Assembly (NCBI GenBank): GCA_034669505.1
Contig: JAXDNJ010000009.1
Coordinates: 1 to 26,375 of the forward strand
Direction: 5' to 3'
Source: JAFASC01 sp034669505
GTDB lineage: Bacteria; Pseudomonadota; Alphaproteobacteria; Rhizobiales; Beijerinckiaceae
Length of the DNA: 26,375 bases
How positions within the stretch are numbered: the first letter of the stretch is position 1; every line of letters begins with the position of its first letter. A model generated the notes under the pieces. That model saw only the letters and a program-made list of their open reading frames with translations, had not been told where the DNA came from and searched no databases. This document shows, one piece after another, positions 14,516 to 22,527 of this stretch. A program made the translations under genes and the position numbers.

Positions 14516-16984
14516 ATGTCCCTAATTGACCGGCCCGCCGGCCCCTTCGTCAAAGACATCGTCCCGCTCGGCCTCGATGTCGGGCCGGCTTCGCTGCGCG
14601 CTCCGGCGGGGCAGCGTCTCGGGCTGGCGGTCTGGGGTAGGCGCGAGACTGTCGCGGCGGTGATTGCCTTCGCCGGCTTGGCGATCCTGGCGCAGGCCTT
14701 CTGGTGGTTTTCCGATTCCGTCGTGCCCTGGGATTCGAAGAACCATTTCTATCCGATGTTCCGGTTTTTGGCGGACTCGCTCCACAGCGGCGAGATTCCG
14801 CTCTGGAATCCCTATCATTTCGGCGGCCATCCCACTGTCGCCGATCCGCAATCGCTGCTCTTCACGCCGAGCCTGTTTCTGTTCGCGCTGATCTGGCCGC
14901 ATGCGTCGATGGCCGCGTTCGATGGTTGGGTCATGCTGCATCTCTTCGCTGGCGGGCTCGGCATGATGGGCCTGGCGCGTCGCCGCGGCTGGGGCCCCGC
15001 CGCCGCCGTCCTGACGGCGCTCATCTACATGCTCGGCGGCTCGGCGGCGTCGCGCCTCCAGCATACGGGCATGATCGTCTCCTATGCTTACTTCCCGCTG
15101 GCGCTCTGGGCCTTCGATGTCGTCATGGAGCGGCGGGGATTCGGCCGCGCCGTCCTTTTTGGCGTTCTCGCCGCCCTCATGGCGCTCGGCCGCGACCAGG
15201 TCGCTTTCCTGTTTTGCGCAGTCCTGGCCGTCCGGCTGATCTTCCTGACCTTGCGCTCGGGCCGTCCGCTGAGCTTTCTGCGTGAGCGGACAGGCATCCT
15301 GGCGATCGCTGCCCTAACCGGCGCGGCAATCCTCATCGTGCCGAGCCTGCTTACGATGCAGTTTCTCGGCAGTTCGAACCGTCCCGGCATTCCCTATGGG
15401 GTCGCCGCCGCCGGCTCGTTGGCGCCGGTCAATTTCCTCACCATCCTTGCACCGAACGTCTTCGGTTCGCTCAATCATGCCTACGATTATTGGGGCCCGG
15501 GGTATGAGACGATGGCGGAGGCCGACTGGACCGACCGTGCCGTCAATTACCTCTTCTTCGGCACGCTGCCGGCGCTGCTCATCCTCTGGCACGGCATGGC
15601 TGGCGGGCGGCTTCTCGCCCGCGACATGCGGTTTACCCTGCTCGTGATCTGCGCGGCCGCGCTTTACGCGGTTGGCCGCTATACGCCGATCTTCGGCCTG
15701 ATCTTCGATGCCATTCCTGGCGTGTCGCTCTATCGCCGGCCGGCGGACGCGACCTTTATCCTCAACGTCGGCTTTGCCTTGGCCAGCGGCTATCTCCTGC
15801 ATCGCTACGTCGAAAGCGGCCTGCCGCGCCCGTTCTTGCGATTGCCGCCGCCGCTCGCACGGGCGCTGATCGGGGTCGCGATCGTGCTTCCCGCGGCTCT
15901 CATCGGGCTTGGGCTCGCGTTTTCCGAACGCGGTGGGCATGTGTTTGCCTCGCTTCAGGCGATCGCCTGCGCGGTCCTCATCGGCGCGGCCGGCGCGGCG
16001 CTTCTGGTTTTCGGCGACATGCGGCGGCGGCGCTTCGCCGCCGCAGCGCTCCTTGTCGCCGCAACTGGCGGCGAGCTTGTCTGGCGCAACGCCGCGTCCT
16101 CGCTCAACGCCGAGCCCTCCTCCCGCTATTCGGTCTATGGGCAGATGAACCCGACCGAGAGCGCCGGCCTCGCGGCTTTGCGGGACGACATGGCCAGAAC
16201 CGGCCGCGGCGATTATCCGCGGGTCGAAATCCTCGGCCTCAACGGCGCCTGGCAGAACGCCTCGATGGTGCTCAAGCTCCAAAACACCCTCGGCTACAAT
16301 CCGCTGCGTATCTCCGACTACGAGCGCGCCGTAGGGCCGGGCGAGAATGCCGGCGATCCGAATCTGCGGCACTTCCCCGGGACCTTCCGCGGTTACAGGT
16401 GTCGGCTCGCCAGCCTGCTAGGGCTTGAATACATCGTGCTCGACCGCCCGCTGGTTCGCCTGCCGCGCCAGTTTCCGAAACCGCAGGCGACGCAGATCTA
16501 CGCGGGCGACCACCTATACGTCTATCGGCTCGGCCGCGTGGCGCCGCGCGCCTATTTCGCGACGCATGTGAAGCCGGTCGACAATGAAGCGGCGATCCAA
16601 TCGCACCAACTGCCGGATTTCGACCGGACACGCGGAGCGCTGGCCGATCAGGAGACGATGGGTCACCTCACTCCAGATTTGCTGACGGACAATGCTGCAG
16701 ACCCTGCGACCGGCAAGGTGACGATCGCCTCCTACAGCAACAATCGTGTGCGGCTCGACGTTTCGTCCGACCGTGACGGTCTGCTTGTGCTGCACGATCT
16801 CTATTATCCCGGCTGGGAAGCCACCGTGGATGGAGTAAGCATGCCCGTCGTCAAGGCGAACATCCTATTCCGCGGCGTTGAGGTGGCGGCCGGCTCGCAC
16901 GTGGTCGAATTCCGGTTCCGGCCGTTCTCGGCGAGCAATCTCGTGGCCGCAGCGTCCGGCCTTCTGCATCGCGGGGAAGACTGA
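14516..16984 (+). CDS. YfhO-like GT-C family membrane protein
   Basis: This 822-residue integral membrane protein resembles the YfhO family of GT-C-fold glycosyltransferases, which use polyprenyl-linked sugars to modify envelope polymers. After a first helix (about 46-66) comes the signature loop PWDSKNHFYP (71-80) with the likely catalytic Asp73, then PLWNPYHFGGHPTVADPQSL (95-114). About ten further hydrophobic segments follow, then a soluble C-terminal domain containing LLVLHDLYYPGWEATVDG and HVVEFRFRPFSASNL. It ends shortly after this with SGLLHRGED, so the final helix seen in many relatives is short or absent. The ATG at 14516 has only a weak upstream purine stretch. The next gene starts three bases after its stop, so the two are surely in one transcript. 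The sugar and acceptor are unknown. Confidence 0.82.
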   Translation: MSLIDRPAGPFVKDIVPLGLDVGPASLRAPAGQRLGLAVWGRRETVAAVIAFAGLAILAQAFWWFSDSVVPWDSKNHFYPMFRFLADSLHSGEIPLWNPYHFGGHPTVADPQSLLFTPSLFLFALIWPHASMAAFDGWVMLHLFAGGLGMMGLARRRGWGPAAAVLTALIYMLGGSAASRLQHTGMIVSYAYFPLALWAFDVVMERRGFGRAVLFGVLAALMALGRDQVAFLFCAVLAVRLIFLTLRSGRPLSFLRERTGILAIAALTGAAILIVPSLLTMQFLGSSNRPGIPYGVAAAGSLAPVNFLTILAPNVFGSLNHAYDYWGPGYETMAEADWTDRAVNYLFFGTLPALLILWHGMAGGRLLARDMRFTLLVICAAALYAVGRYTPIFGLIFDAIPGVSLYRRPADATFILNVGFALASGYLLHRYVESGLPRPFLRLPPPLARALIGVAIVLPAALIGLGLAFSERGGHVFASLQAIACAVLIGAAGAALLVFGDMRRRRFAAAALLVAATGGELVWRNAASSLNAEPSSRYSVYGQMNPTESAGLAALRDDMARTGRGDYPRVEILGLNGAWQNASMVLKLQNTLGYNPLRISDYERAVGPGENAGDPNLRHFPGTFRGYRCRLASLLGLEYIVLDRPLVRLPRQFPKPQATQIYAGDHLYVYRLGRVAPRAYFATHVKPVDNEAAIQSHQLPDFDRTRGALADQETMGHLTPDLLTDNAADPATGKVTIASYSNNRVRLDVSSDRDGLLVLHDLYYPGWEATVDGVSMPVVKANILFRGVEVAAGSHVVEFRFRPFSASNLVAAASGLLHRGED

Positions 16985-16987
16985 GCC

Positions 16988-17965
16988 GTGCTTCTCTGGA
17001 AGAGCCTTCTTCTGTGTGTTGCGCTTCTGGCAGCGGGTGGCGCGCAGGCACAATCGATGTTTTCGCCGACGACCACTTTGCCGACACAGGTACCCGATCC
17101 CGTGACCCCGCGCGCGCCCGGCAGCGGCAGCACCAATCGCGCCGAGCCGCCGGCGCCCGCCGAGCCGGGACAGGGCCTCGTTTATCTCACCGCCATCTTC
17201 AGCCCGGGCGATCCGCAGACCGTGCGCAGCGGGATCCGCTGGCGCGTCTTCGAGGAGCGTGCCGAACCCGACGGCAGCCACAAGCTCGTTGCTCAATCGA
17301 GCGACGCCGCGCCGTTCTTCGCGCTGGCTGACGGCGCCTACATCGTGCATGCCGCATTCGGACTTGCCGGGGTGACGCGCCGCATCGTCGTCAAGGGACA
17401 GACGACAAACGAGCGCGTCGTGCTCAACGCAGGCGGACTCGATATCATCGATATTCTGGGCTCGACGCCGCTGCCGGCGCAGAAACTACAAATCCAGATC
17501 TACGTTCCTGATCGCAACGGCTCCGAGGCGAGGCTCATCTTTGCCAGCGCCAAGCCGAACGAGGTGCTCGGGCTGCCCGAAGGCAATTACCGCATCATCT
17601 CGACGCTGCTCGACACGACCGGTATTTCCGGACAGACCTCCGCCAGCAACAGCACAAACTCGGTCGTGAGTGCCGACTTGCGCGTACAGGCCGGCAAGGT
17701 CACCGAAGCGACGCTGCGCCACCGCGCCGCGACGATGACATTGAAACTCGTCAACGCGCCGGGCAGCGAAGCGCTCGCCAACACCACGTTCTCCGTGCTC
17801 ACGCCGGGCGGCGACATCATCCGCGAACTGATCGGTGCCTTTCCGTCGCTGGTGCTTGCCGAGGGGGAATATATCGCGATTGCGCGGCACGACGGGAAGA
17901 CCTTTCAGACCACGTTCAAAGTTCAATCGACGCTCGACCGCGACGTTGAAGTGGTTGCCAACTAA
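16988..17965 (+). CDS. Secreted protein with three beta-rich internal repeats, function unknown
   Basis: I do not recognise a named family. The 325-residue product has a clear Sec signal peptide (WKSLLLCVALLAAGGAQA, likely cleaved after residue 21) and a Pro/Thr-rich linker to about residue 62. Three similar beta-rich units follow: FALADGAYIVHAAF...VLNA (111-148), LGLPEGNYRIISTLL...LRH (194-245) and LVLAEGEYIAIARHDGK...VVAN (288-325). Each begins with a [LF]xL-[AP]-[DE]-G-x-Y turn followed by amphipathic strands, as in carboxypeptidase-regulatory or Ig-like folds. The start is a GTG at 16988 with GGGGAAGA upstream. It is wedged between the YfhO-like gene (3-base gap) and the GH13 gene (20-base gap), suggesting a periplasmic or surface role in the same pathway. 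Confidence 0.78.
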   Translation: MLLWKSLLLCVALLAAGGAQAQSMFSPTTTLPTQVPDPVTPRAPGSGSTNRAEPPAPAEPGQGLVYLTAIFSPGDPQTVRSGIRWRVFEERAEPDGSHKLVAQSSDAAPFFALADGAYIVHAAFGLAGVTRRIVVKGQTTNERVVLNAGGLDIIDILGSTPLPAQKLQIQIYVPDRNGSEARLIFASAKPNEVLGLPEGNYRIISTLLDTTGISGQTSASNSTNSVVSADLRVQAGKVTEATLRHRAATMTLKLVNAPGSEALANTTFSVLTPGGDIIRELIGAFPSLVLAEGEYIAIARHDGKTFQTTFKVQSTLDRDVEVVAN

Positions 17966-17985
17966 GCGCGGATGCTAAACCGCGT

Positions 17986-19563
17986 ATGGCTGAAGACGTG
18001 TGGTGGAAGCGCGGCATCATCTATCAGGTCTACCCGCGTTCCTTTCAGGATACGAATGCCGACGGCGTCGGCGATTTAGAGGGCATACGCCGGCGGCTCG
18101 ACTACCTCAAATGGCTGCGGGTCGACGCCGTTTGGATCTCGCCGATCTATCCCTCGCCGATGGCAGACTTCGGCTACGACGTCGCGGATTATTGCGGCAT
18201 CGATCCGGTCTTCGGGAGGCTTGGGGATTTCGATCGCCTTATTGCCGAAGCGCATGCGCGCGGCCTCAAGCTGATCCTCGACTTTGTTCCGAACCACACG
18301 TCGGACCAACATCCCTGGTTCATTGAAAGCCGCGCCTCGCGCGACAATCCGAAGCGCGACTGGTACCTCTGGCGCGATGGCAAGCCCGATGGCGCGCCGC
18401 CGAACAACTGGATGAGTAATTTCGGCGGTCCGGCGTGGACGTTCGATGAGGCGACAAGCCAATATTACTACCACGCCTTCCTGCGCGAGCAGCCCGATCT
18501 CAACTGGCGCAATCCCGTGGTCCGCGAAGCGATGCACAATGTGCTGCGGTTTTGGCTCGACCGCGGTGTCGATGGTTTCCGCGTCGATGTCATGTGGCAT
18601 CTCATCAAGGACGCGGAGTTCCGCGACAATCCAGCGAACCCGGGCTGGACCGCGAGTGAGCCGGATATCGGCCGCTTTCTGCAGGTCAATTCCGCGGATC
18701 AACCCGAAATCCACGATGTTGTCGCTGAGATGCGCGGCGTGCTCGATGAATATGACGAGCGCGTGCTGATCGGCGAGATCTATCTGCCCACCGAGCGGCT
18801 CGTCGCCTATTACGGGAGCGATCTCTCCGGCGCGCACCTGCCGTTCAACTTTTCGCTCGTCAAAGCGCCGTGGAAGGCGCAAACGATCGCAAAACTAGTC
18901 GACGAGTACGAAGCCGCGCTGCCGCAAGGCGGCTGGCCGAATTGGGTGCTCGGCAATCACGATCAGCCGCGCATTGCAACGCGTATTGGCGCGGCACAGG
19001 CGCGAGTCGCGGCAATGCTGCTACTCACATTGCGTGGCACGCCGACGATGTATTACGGCGACGAGCTCGGCTTGCAGAACGTGCCGATCCCGCCGCAGCG
19101 CGTGCAGGACCCATGGGAAAACAACGAGCCGGGGCTTCGGCTCGGGCGCGATCCTTACCGCACGCCGATGCAATGGTCGGCGGGATTGCATGCGGGCTTC
19201 AGCGACGGCGAGCCGTGGCTGCCGCTCAGTGCAGATCACGAGACGCGCAACGTCGAGACGTTGCAGGACGAGCCGCGCTCGATTCTGACGCTGTATCGCC
19301 GGCTGATTGCGCTGCGGCGCGAGCATCCCGCGCTCAGCATAGGCGATTATGCGCCGGGAGGCGTGGAGGGCGACGTGTTCTGGTTCGAGCGGCATGGTGA
19401 TACGCGGCTGATGGTGGCATTGAATTTGGCGAGAGCGCCAAGTGCACTCCATTTGCCCCGCGATGCACGTATCCTCCTCTCCACGCATCTCGACCGAGAG
19501 GGCGAGCCTGTCGGCGGCGACCTTGCGTTGCGAAGTGACGAGGGTGTCGTTCTTGCCCTTTGA
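17986..19563 (+). CDS. GH13 alpha-glucosidase
   Basis: This 525-residue enzyme of the alpha-amylase family (GH13) hydrolyses terminal alpha-glucosidic bonds in oligosaccharides such as maltose or sucrose-like sugars. It has no signal peptide, so it is cytoplasmic. The N-terminus WWKRGIIYQVYPRSFQDTN is typical of oligo-1,6-/alpha-glucosidases, as is DFVPNHTSDQHPWF. The catalytic residues are visible: nucleophile Asp201 in DGFRVDVMWH, acid/base Glu264 in LIGEIYLP, and transition-state stabiliser Asp326 in VLGNHDQPR. The C-terminal beta-domain follows RTPMQWS. It starts 20 bases after the secreted-protein gene on the same strand. The second GH13 gene follows after 102 bases. The substrate cannot be fixed from motifs alone. 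Confidence 0.92.
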   Translation: MAEDVWWKRGIIYQVYPRSFQDTNADGVGDLEGIRRRLDYLKWLRVDAVWISPIYPSPMADFGYDVADYCGIDPVFGRLGDFDRLIAEAHARGLKLILDFVPNHTSDQHPWFIESRASRDNPKRDWYLWRDGKPDGAPPNNWMSNFGGPAWTFDEATSQYYYHAFLREQPDLNWRNPVVREAMHNVLRFWLDRGVDGFRVDVMWHLIKDAEFRDNPANPGWTASEPDIGRFLQVNSADQPEIHDVVAEMRGVLDEYDERVLIGEIYLPTERLVAYYGSDLSGAHLPFNFSLVKAPWKAQTIAKLVDEYEAALPQGGWPNWVLGNHDQPRIATRIGAAQARVAAMLLLTLRGTPTMYYGDELGLQNVPIPPQRVQDPWENNEPGLRLGRDPYRTPMQWSAGLHAGFSDGEPWLPLSADHETRNVETLQDEPRSILTLYRRLIALRREHPALSIGDYAPGGVEGDVFWFERHGDTRLMVALNLARAPSALHLPRDARILLSTHLDREGEPVGGDLALRSDEGVVLAL

Positions 19564-19613
19564 TGTCCGGCGCGCGCCACGATTGGTGGCCCGCGAACCA
19601 ACAAAGTACTGGA

Positions 19614-19631
19614 TTCCCGCCTGCGCGGGAA
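19614..19631. repeat. Short palindromic dispersed repeat (TTCCCGC hairpin)
   Basis: TTCCCGC (19614-19620), CTGC loop, GCGGGAA (19625-19631) form a perfect 7-bp stem within the phrase TGGATTCCCGCCTGCGCGGG followed by AATGAC. This is the core of a dispersed repeat common in alphaproteobacterial genomes. It lies between the two GH13 genes, where it could also affect mRNA processing or stability. Confidence 0.65.
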
Positions 19632-19665
19632 TGACAATGCGCCGAGCGGGCTGGCGGACGCGATT

Positions 19666-21330
19666 ATGATCAACGACCTCTGGTACAAGAACGCCATCAT
19701 CTATTGCCTCTCCGTCGGCACCTACATGGACGCCAACGGCGACGGCATCGGCGATTTCCAGGGCCTGATGCGCCGGCTCGATTATCTGCACGGCCTCGGC
19801 GTCACCGCGATGTGGCCTATGCCGTTCCAGACCTCGCCCAATCGCGACGACGGCTATGATGTCGCCGATTATTACAACGTCGATGCGCGCTACGGCACGC
19901 TCGGCGATTTCGTCGAGTTTGCGCATGGCGCCAAGCAGCGCGGCATCCGCGTCATCATCGATCTCGTCGTCAACCACACATCGAACGAGCACCCCTGGTT
20001 CAAAGAGGCGCGCAAGGACCCAAACTCGAAATATCGCGATTGGTACGTCTGGTCGAAGAAGAAGCCGCCGAATGCCAACGAAGGCATGGTGTTTCCGGGC
20101 GTGCAGAAATCGACGTGGACTTATGACTCGGTCGCGCGGCAATATTACTTCCACCGCTTCTACGATTTCCAGCCAGACCTCAACACCTCGAATCCGCTGG
20201 TTCAGGCGGAAATCCTGAAAATCATGGGCTTTTGGATTCAGCTCGGCGTCTCGGGGTTCCGCATGGACGCCGTGCCGTTCGTCATCGGCACCAAGGGCGC
20301 CGGCATCAAGAAGCCGCGCGAACAATACGACATGCTGCGCACCTTCCGCGAGTTCCTGCAGTGGCGCGAAGGCGACTCGATCATCCTCGCCGAGGCCAAC
20401 GTCCCGCCCGACACCGACATGCAGTATTTCGGGGATGACGGCGAACGCATGCACATGATGTTCAATTTCCAGGTCAACCAGAATCTCTTCTACGCGCTCG
20501 CTTCCGCCGACACGCGTCCGCTGGTCAAAGCCCTCAAGGCGACGAAGCCGCGGCCCGCCACCGCGCAATGGGGATTGTTCCTGCGCAATCATGACGAACT
20601 CGATCTCGGCCGGCTTTCGGGCAAAGAACGCCAGGCCGTTTTCGATGCGTTTGGGCCCGACCCCGATATGCAGCTTTACGAGCGCGGCATAAGGCGCCGG
20701 CTGGCGCCCATGCTCGCCGGCGACCGGCGCCGCATCGAACTTGCCTATAGTCTCATGTTCACGCTCCCCGGCACGCCGGTCATCCGCTATGGCGACGAGC
20801 TCGGCATGGGCGATGACCTGAAGCTGCCGGAGCGCAACTGCGCCCGCACGCCGATGCAATGGTCGAACGAGCCGCATGGCGGCTTCACCAAAAGCGGCAA
20901 GCCGATCCTGCCGGTCCTATCGGGCGGACCTTACGGCTACGAGCACGTTAACGCCGCGATCCAGCGCCGCTATCAGGATTCCATGTTGAACTGGACCGAG
21001 CGCATCATCCGCATGCGCAAGGAAGTGCCTGAGATCGGCTGGGGCGACTACGAGATTCTGCGCCTACGCGATCCCGCGATCCTCGCCATGCGCTACGACT
21101 GGCGCAACAATTCCGTTGTCATCCTGCACAATCTCGACGCCGAGGCGCGCGAGATCACCTTCGACGTTGGCCTGGAAGGCGAGGGCGGGCGTGTGCTGAT
21201 CAACTTATTGTCGGACGATCACAGCGAGGCGCAGGAAAACGGCAAACATAAGCTCGTGATCGAGGGCTACGGCTATCGCTGGTACCGCGCCGGCGGTCTC
21301 GATTACCTGTTGCGGCGGACGGAGGCGTGA
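19666..21330 (+). CDS. treS: Trehalose synthase-like GH13 enzyme (no maltokinase domain)
   Basis: This 554-residue GH13 protein is most like trehalose synthase (maltose alpha-D-glucosyltransferase), which interconverts maltose and trehalose. It shows WYKNAIIYCLSVGTYMDANG, RDDGYDVADYYNVD, nucleophile Asp201 in GFRMDAVPF, acid/base Glu243 in ILAEANV, and Asp310 in LFLRNHDELDLGRL. The stretch GIRRRLAPMLAGDRRRIELA and GTPVIRYGDELGMGDDLKLP are close to the TreS family pattern. The length matches a stand-alone TreS; the fused C-terminal maltokinase of some relatives is absent. The ATG at 19666 has little ribosome-binding signal. It follows the alpha-glucosidase with a palindromic repeat between them. 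Only five bases separate its stop from the end of the convergent cynS gene. Another GH13 specificity is possible. Confidence 0.82.
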   Translation: MINDLWYKNAIIYCLSVGTYMDANGDGIGDFQGLMRRLDYLHGLGVTAMWPMPFQTSPNRDDGYDVADYYNVDARYGTLGDFVEFAHGAKQRGIRVIIDLVVNHTSNEHPWFKEARKDPNSKYRDWYVWSKKKPPNANEGMVFPGVQKSTWTYDSVARQYYFHRFYDFQPDLNTSNPLVQAEILKIMGFWIQLGVSGFRMDAVPFVIGTKGAGIKKPREQYDMLRTFREFLQWREGDSIILAEANVPPDTDMQYFGDDGERMHMMFNFQVNQNLFYALASADTRPLVKALKATKPRPATAQWGLFLRNHDELDLGRLSGKERQAVFDAFGPDPDMQLYERGIRRRLAPMLAGDRRRIELAYSLMFTLPGTPVIRYGDELGMGDDLKLPERNCARTPMQWSNEPHGGFTKSGKPILPVLSGGPYGYEHVNAAIQRRYQDSMLNWTERIIRMRKEVPEIGWGDYEILRLRDPAILAMRYDWRNNSVVILHNLDAEAREITFDVGLEGEGGRVLINLLSDDHSEAQENGKHKLVIEGYGYRWYRAGGLDYLLRRTEA

Positions 21331-21335
21331 TCGCG

Positions 21336-21818
21336 TCAGGCCTCCTTGAATCCGTATTCGGGCAGGCCCTGCTCGCTCCCGTAATACTTGTACGGCAGGA
21401 ACTTGCCCGACATCGTGAATTTTACGCGATCGCCCTTCGGATTGGCCAGCCGCTCCATCTGCAGATCGAAATCGATCGCCGACATGATGCCGTCGCCGAA
21501 CTCTTCCTCGATCAGCGCCTTCCACGCCGGGCCGTTGACCATCACAAGCTCGTAGAAGCGGTAGATCAGCGGGTCGGTCGGCGGCATCGGGATGCCGCGC
21601 ATCGGCACCTCGTTGAGCATGCGCTCTTCGCTCTCGGAGAGGCCGAAAAGTTCGGCAGCCTTCTTTGCCAGCGGCTTCATAAGCGTCATCTGGCCGAGCA
21701 ACGCGCCGACGACGAGCACCTCGGACATGCCACCGATCTCGCCGGTAATGTGCTTCCAGGTCCATCCTTTCTCGCGCTTGATGTCGAGAATTTTTTCCGT
21801 CAGCGCTTCCCGCTTCAT
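21336..21818 (-). CDS. cynS: Cyanate hydratase (cyanase)
   Basis: Cyanase converts cyanate and bicarbonate to carbamate and CO2 (net ammonia release), acting as a cytoplasmic decamer. The 160-residue product has the N-terminal helical domain (TEKILDIKREKGWTWKHI, VGALLGQMTL) and the C-terminal catalytic domain. All three catalytic residues are present: Arg87 and Glu90 in YRFYELVMV and Ser113 in GDGIMSAIDF, followed by GKFLPYKYYG. The ATG at 21818 has a perfect AGGAG six bases upstream, which rules out the longer in-frame N-terminus reaching into the repeat at 21882. The cynT/cynX genes of the E. coli operon and a nitrate/cyanate ABC transporter are not seen here. Confidence 0.95.
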   Translation of the reverse strand: MKREALTEKILDIKREKGWTWKHITGEIGGMSEVLVVGALLGQMTLMKPLAKKAAELFGLSESEERMLNEVPMRGIPMPPTDPLIYRFYELVMVNGPAWKALIEEEFGDGIMSAIDFDLQMERLANPKGDRVKFTMSGKFLPYKYYGSEQGLPEYGFKEA

Positions 21819-21881
21819 ACTCTTCTCCTGCCCAGAATGTGAGCGGAGATGGAGCAAAGAGGATGCCAATTGGCGATGGCT

Positions 21882-21958
21882 ATTCCCCGCGAAAGCGGGC
21901 ACCTGGAGACAACAAAGCTTCGGCTGATCGCCAGCCGCGCTTTTCGCGCGCCGGGAAT
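21882..21958. repeat. Dispersed palindromic repeat element with ATTCCC...GGGAAT ends
   Basis: The element opens with ATTCCCCGCGAAAGCGGG (CCCGC/GCGGG stem, GAAA loop) and closes with a CGCGCTTTTCGCGCG hairpin followed by CCGGGAATGACGG, so its ends are inverted (ATTCCC at 21882, GGGAAT at 21953). It fills the gap between the ppa 3' end and the cynS start. It is related in pattern to the repeat at 19614-19631. Confidence 0.6.
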
Positions 21959-21969
21959 GACGGTCCGGC

Positions 21970-22500
21970 CTAGCCCTGCTTCGCCCGCGCGATCGCCTCG
22001 TCGATCAGCCGGCGGGCTTCGACCGCGTCCGCCCAGCCGGAGAACTTCACCCATTTGCCGGGTTCGAGATCTTTGTAGTGGGCGAAGAAATGCTCGATCT
22101 GCTTCAGCGTGATCTCAGGCATGTCGGTGTAGTTGGTGACCTTGTCGTAGCGCCTGGTGAGCCGACTCGCCGGCACCGCGACGATCTTCTCGTCCCCGCC
22201 CGCCTCATCCTGCATGAGCAGGACGCCGACCGGCCGCACCGCAATCACCGCGCCGGCGATGATCGGCCTCGTATTGGCGACGAGCACGTCGCAGGGATCC
22301 CCGTCCTCGGACAGCGTATGCGGGATGAAGCCGTAATTCCCGGGATAGCGCATCGGCGTATAGAGGAAGCGGTCCACGACCAGCGTTCCCGCCGCTTTGT
22401 CCATCTCGTATTTGATAGGCTCGCCGCCGATCGGCACTTCAATGATGACGTTGACCTCGTTCGGCGCGTCGTTGCCGATGGCAATCGCATCGAGGTTCAT
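21970..22500 (-). CDS. ppa: Inorganic diphosphatase
   Basis: This is a family I soluble inorganic pyrophosphatase, which hydrolyses PPi to phosphate in the cytoplasm and drives biosynthetic reactions. The 176-residue length is normal. Signature residues are present: Glu21 and Lys30 in IIEVPIGGEPIKYEMDK, Arg44 in LVVDRFLYTPMRYPGNYGFI, and the metal-binding motif EDGDPCDVLV (65-74). The ATG at 22500 has a weak ribosome-binding site but gives the expected N-terminus. It lies 27 bases downstream of the GNAT gene on the same strand, and the dispersed repeat follows its 3' end. Confidence 0.97.
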   Translation of the reverse strand: MNLDAIAIGNDAPNEVNVIIEVPIGGEPIKYEMDKAAGTLVVDRFLYTPMRYPGNYGFIPHTLSEDGDPCDVLVANTRPIIAGAVIAVRPVGVLLMQDEAGGDEKIVAVPASRLTRRYDKVTNYTDMPEITLKQIEHFFAHYKDLEPGKWVKFSGWADAVEARRLIDEAIARAKQG

Positions 22501-22527
22501 GCGCGGCTAGCTCGAACAGAGGCGCAT

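Noticed and set aside
19021..20877. 618-codon minus-strand open frame
   Set aside because: It is antisense to both GH13 genes, crosses the intergenic repeat, and shows no family motifs; the plus-strand frames carry all catalytic residues.
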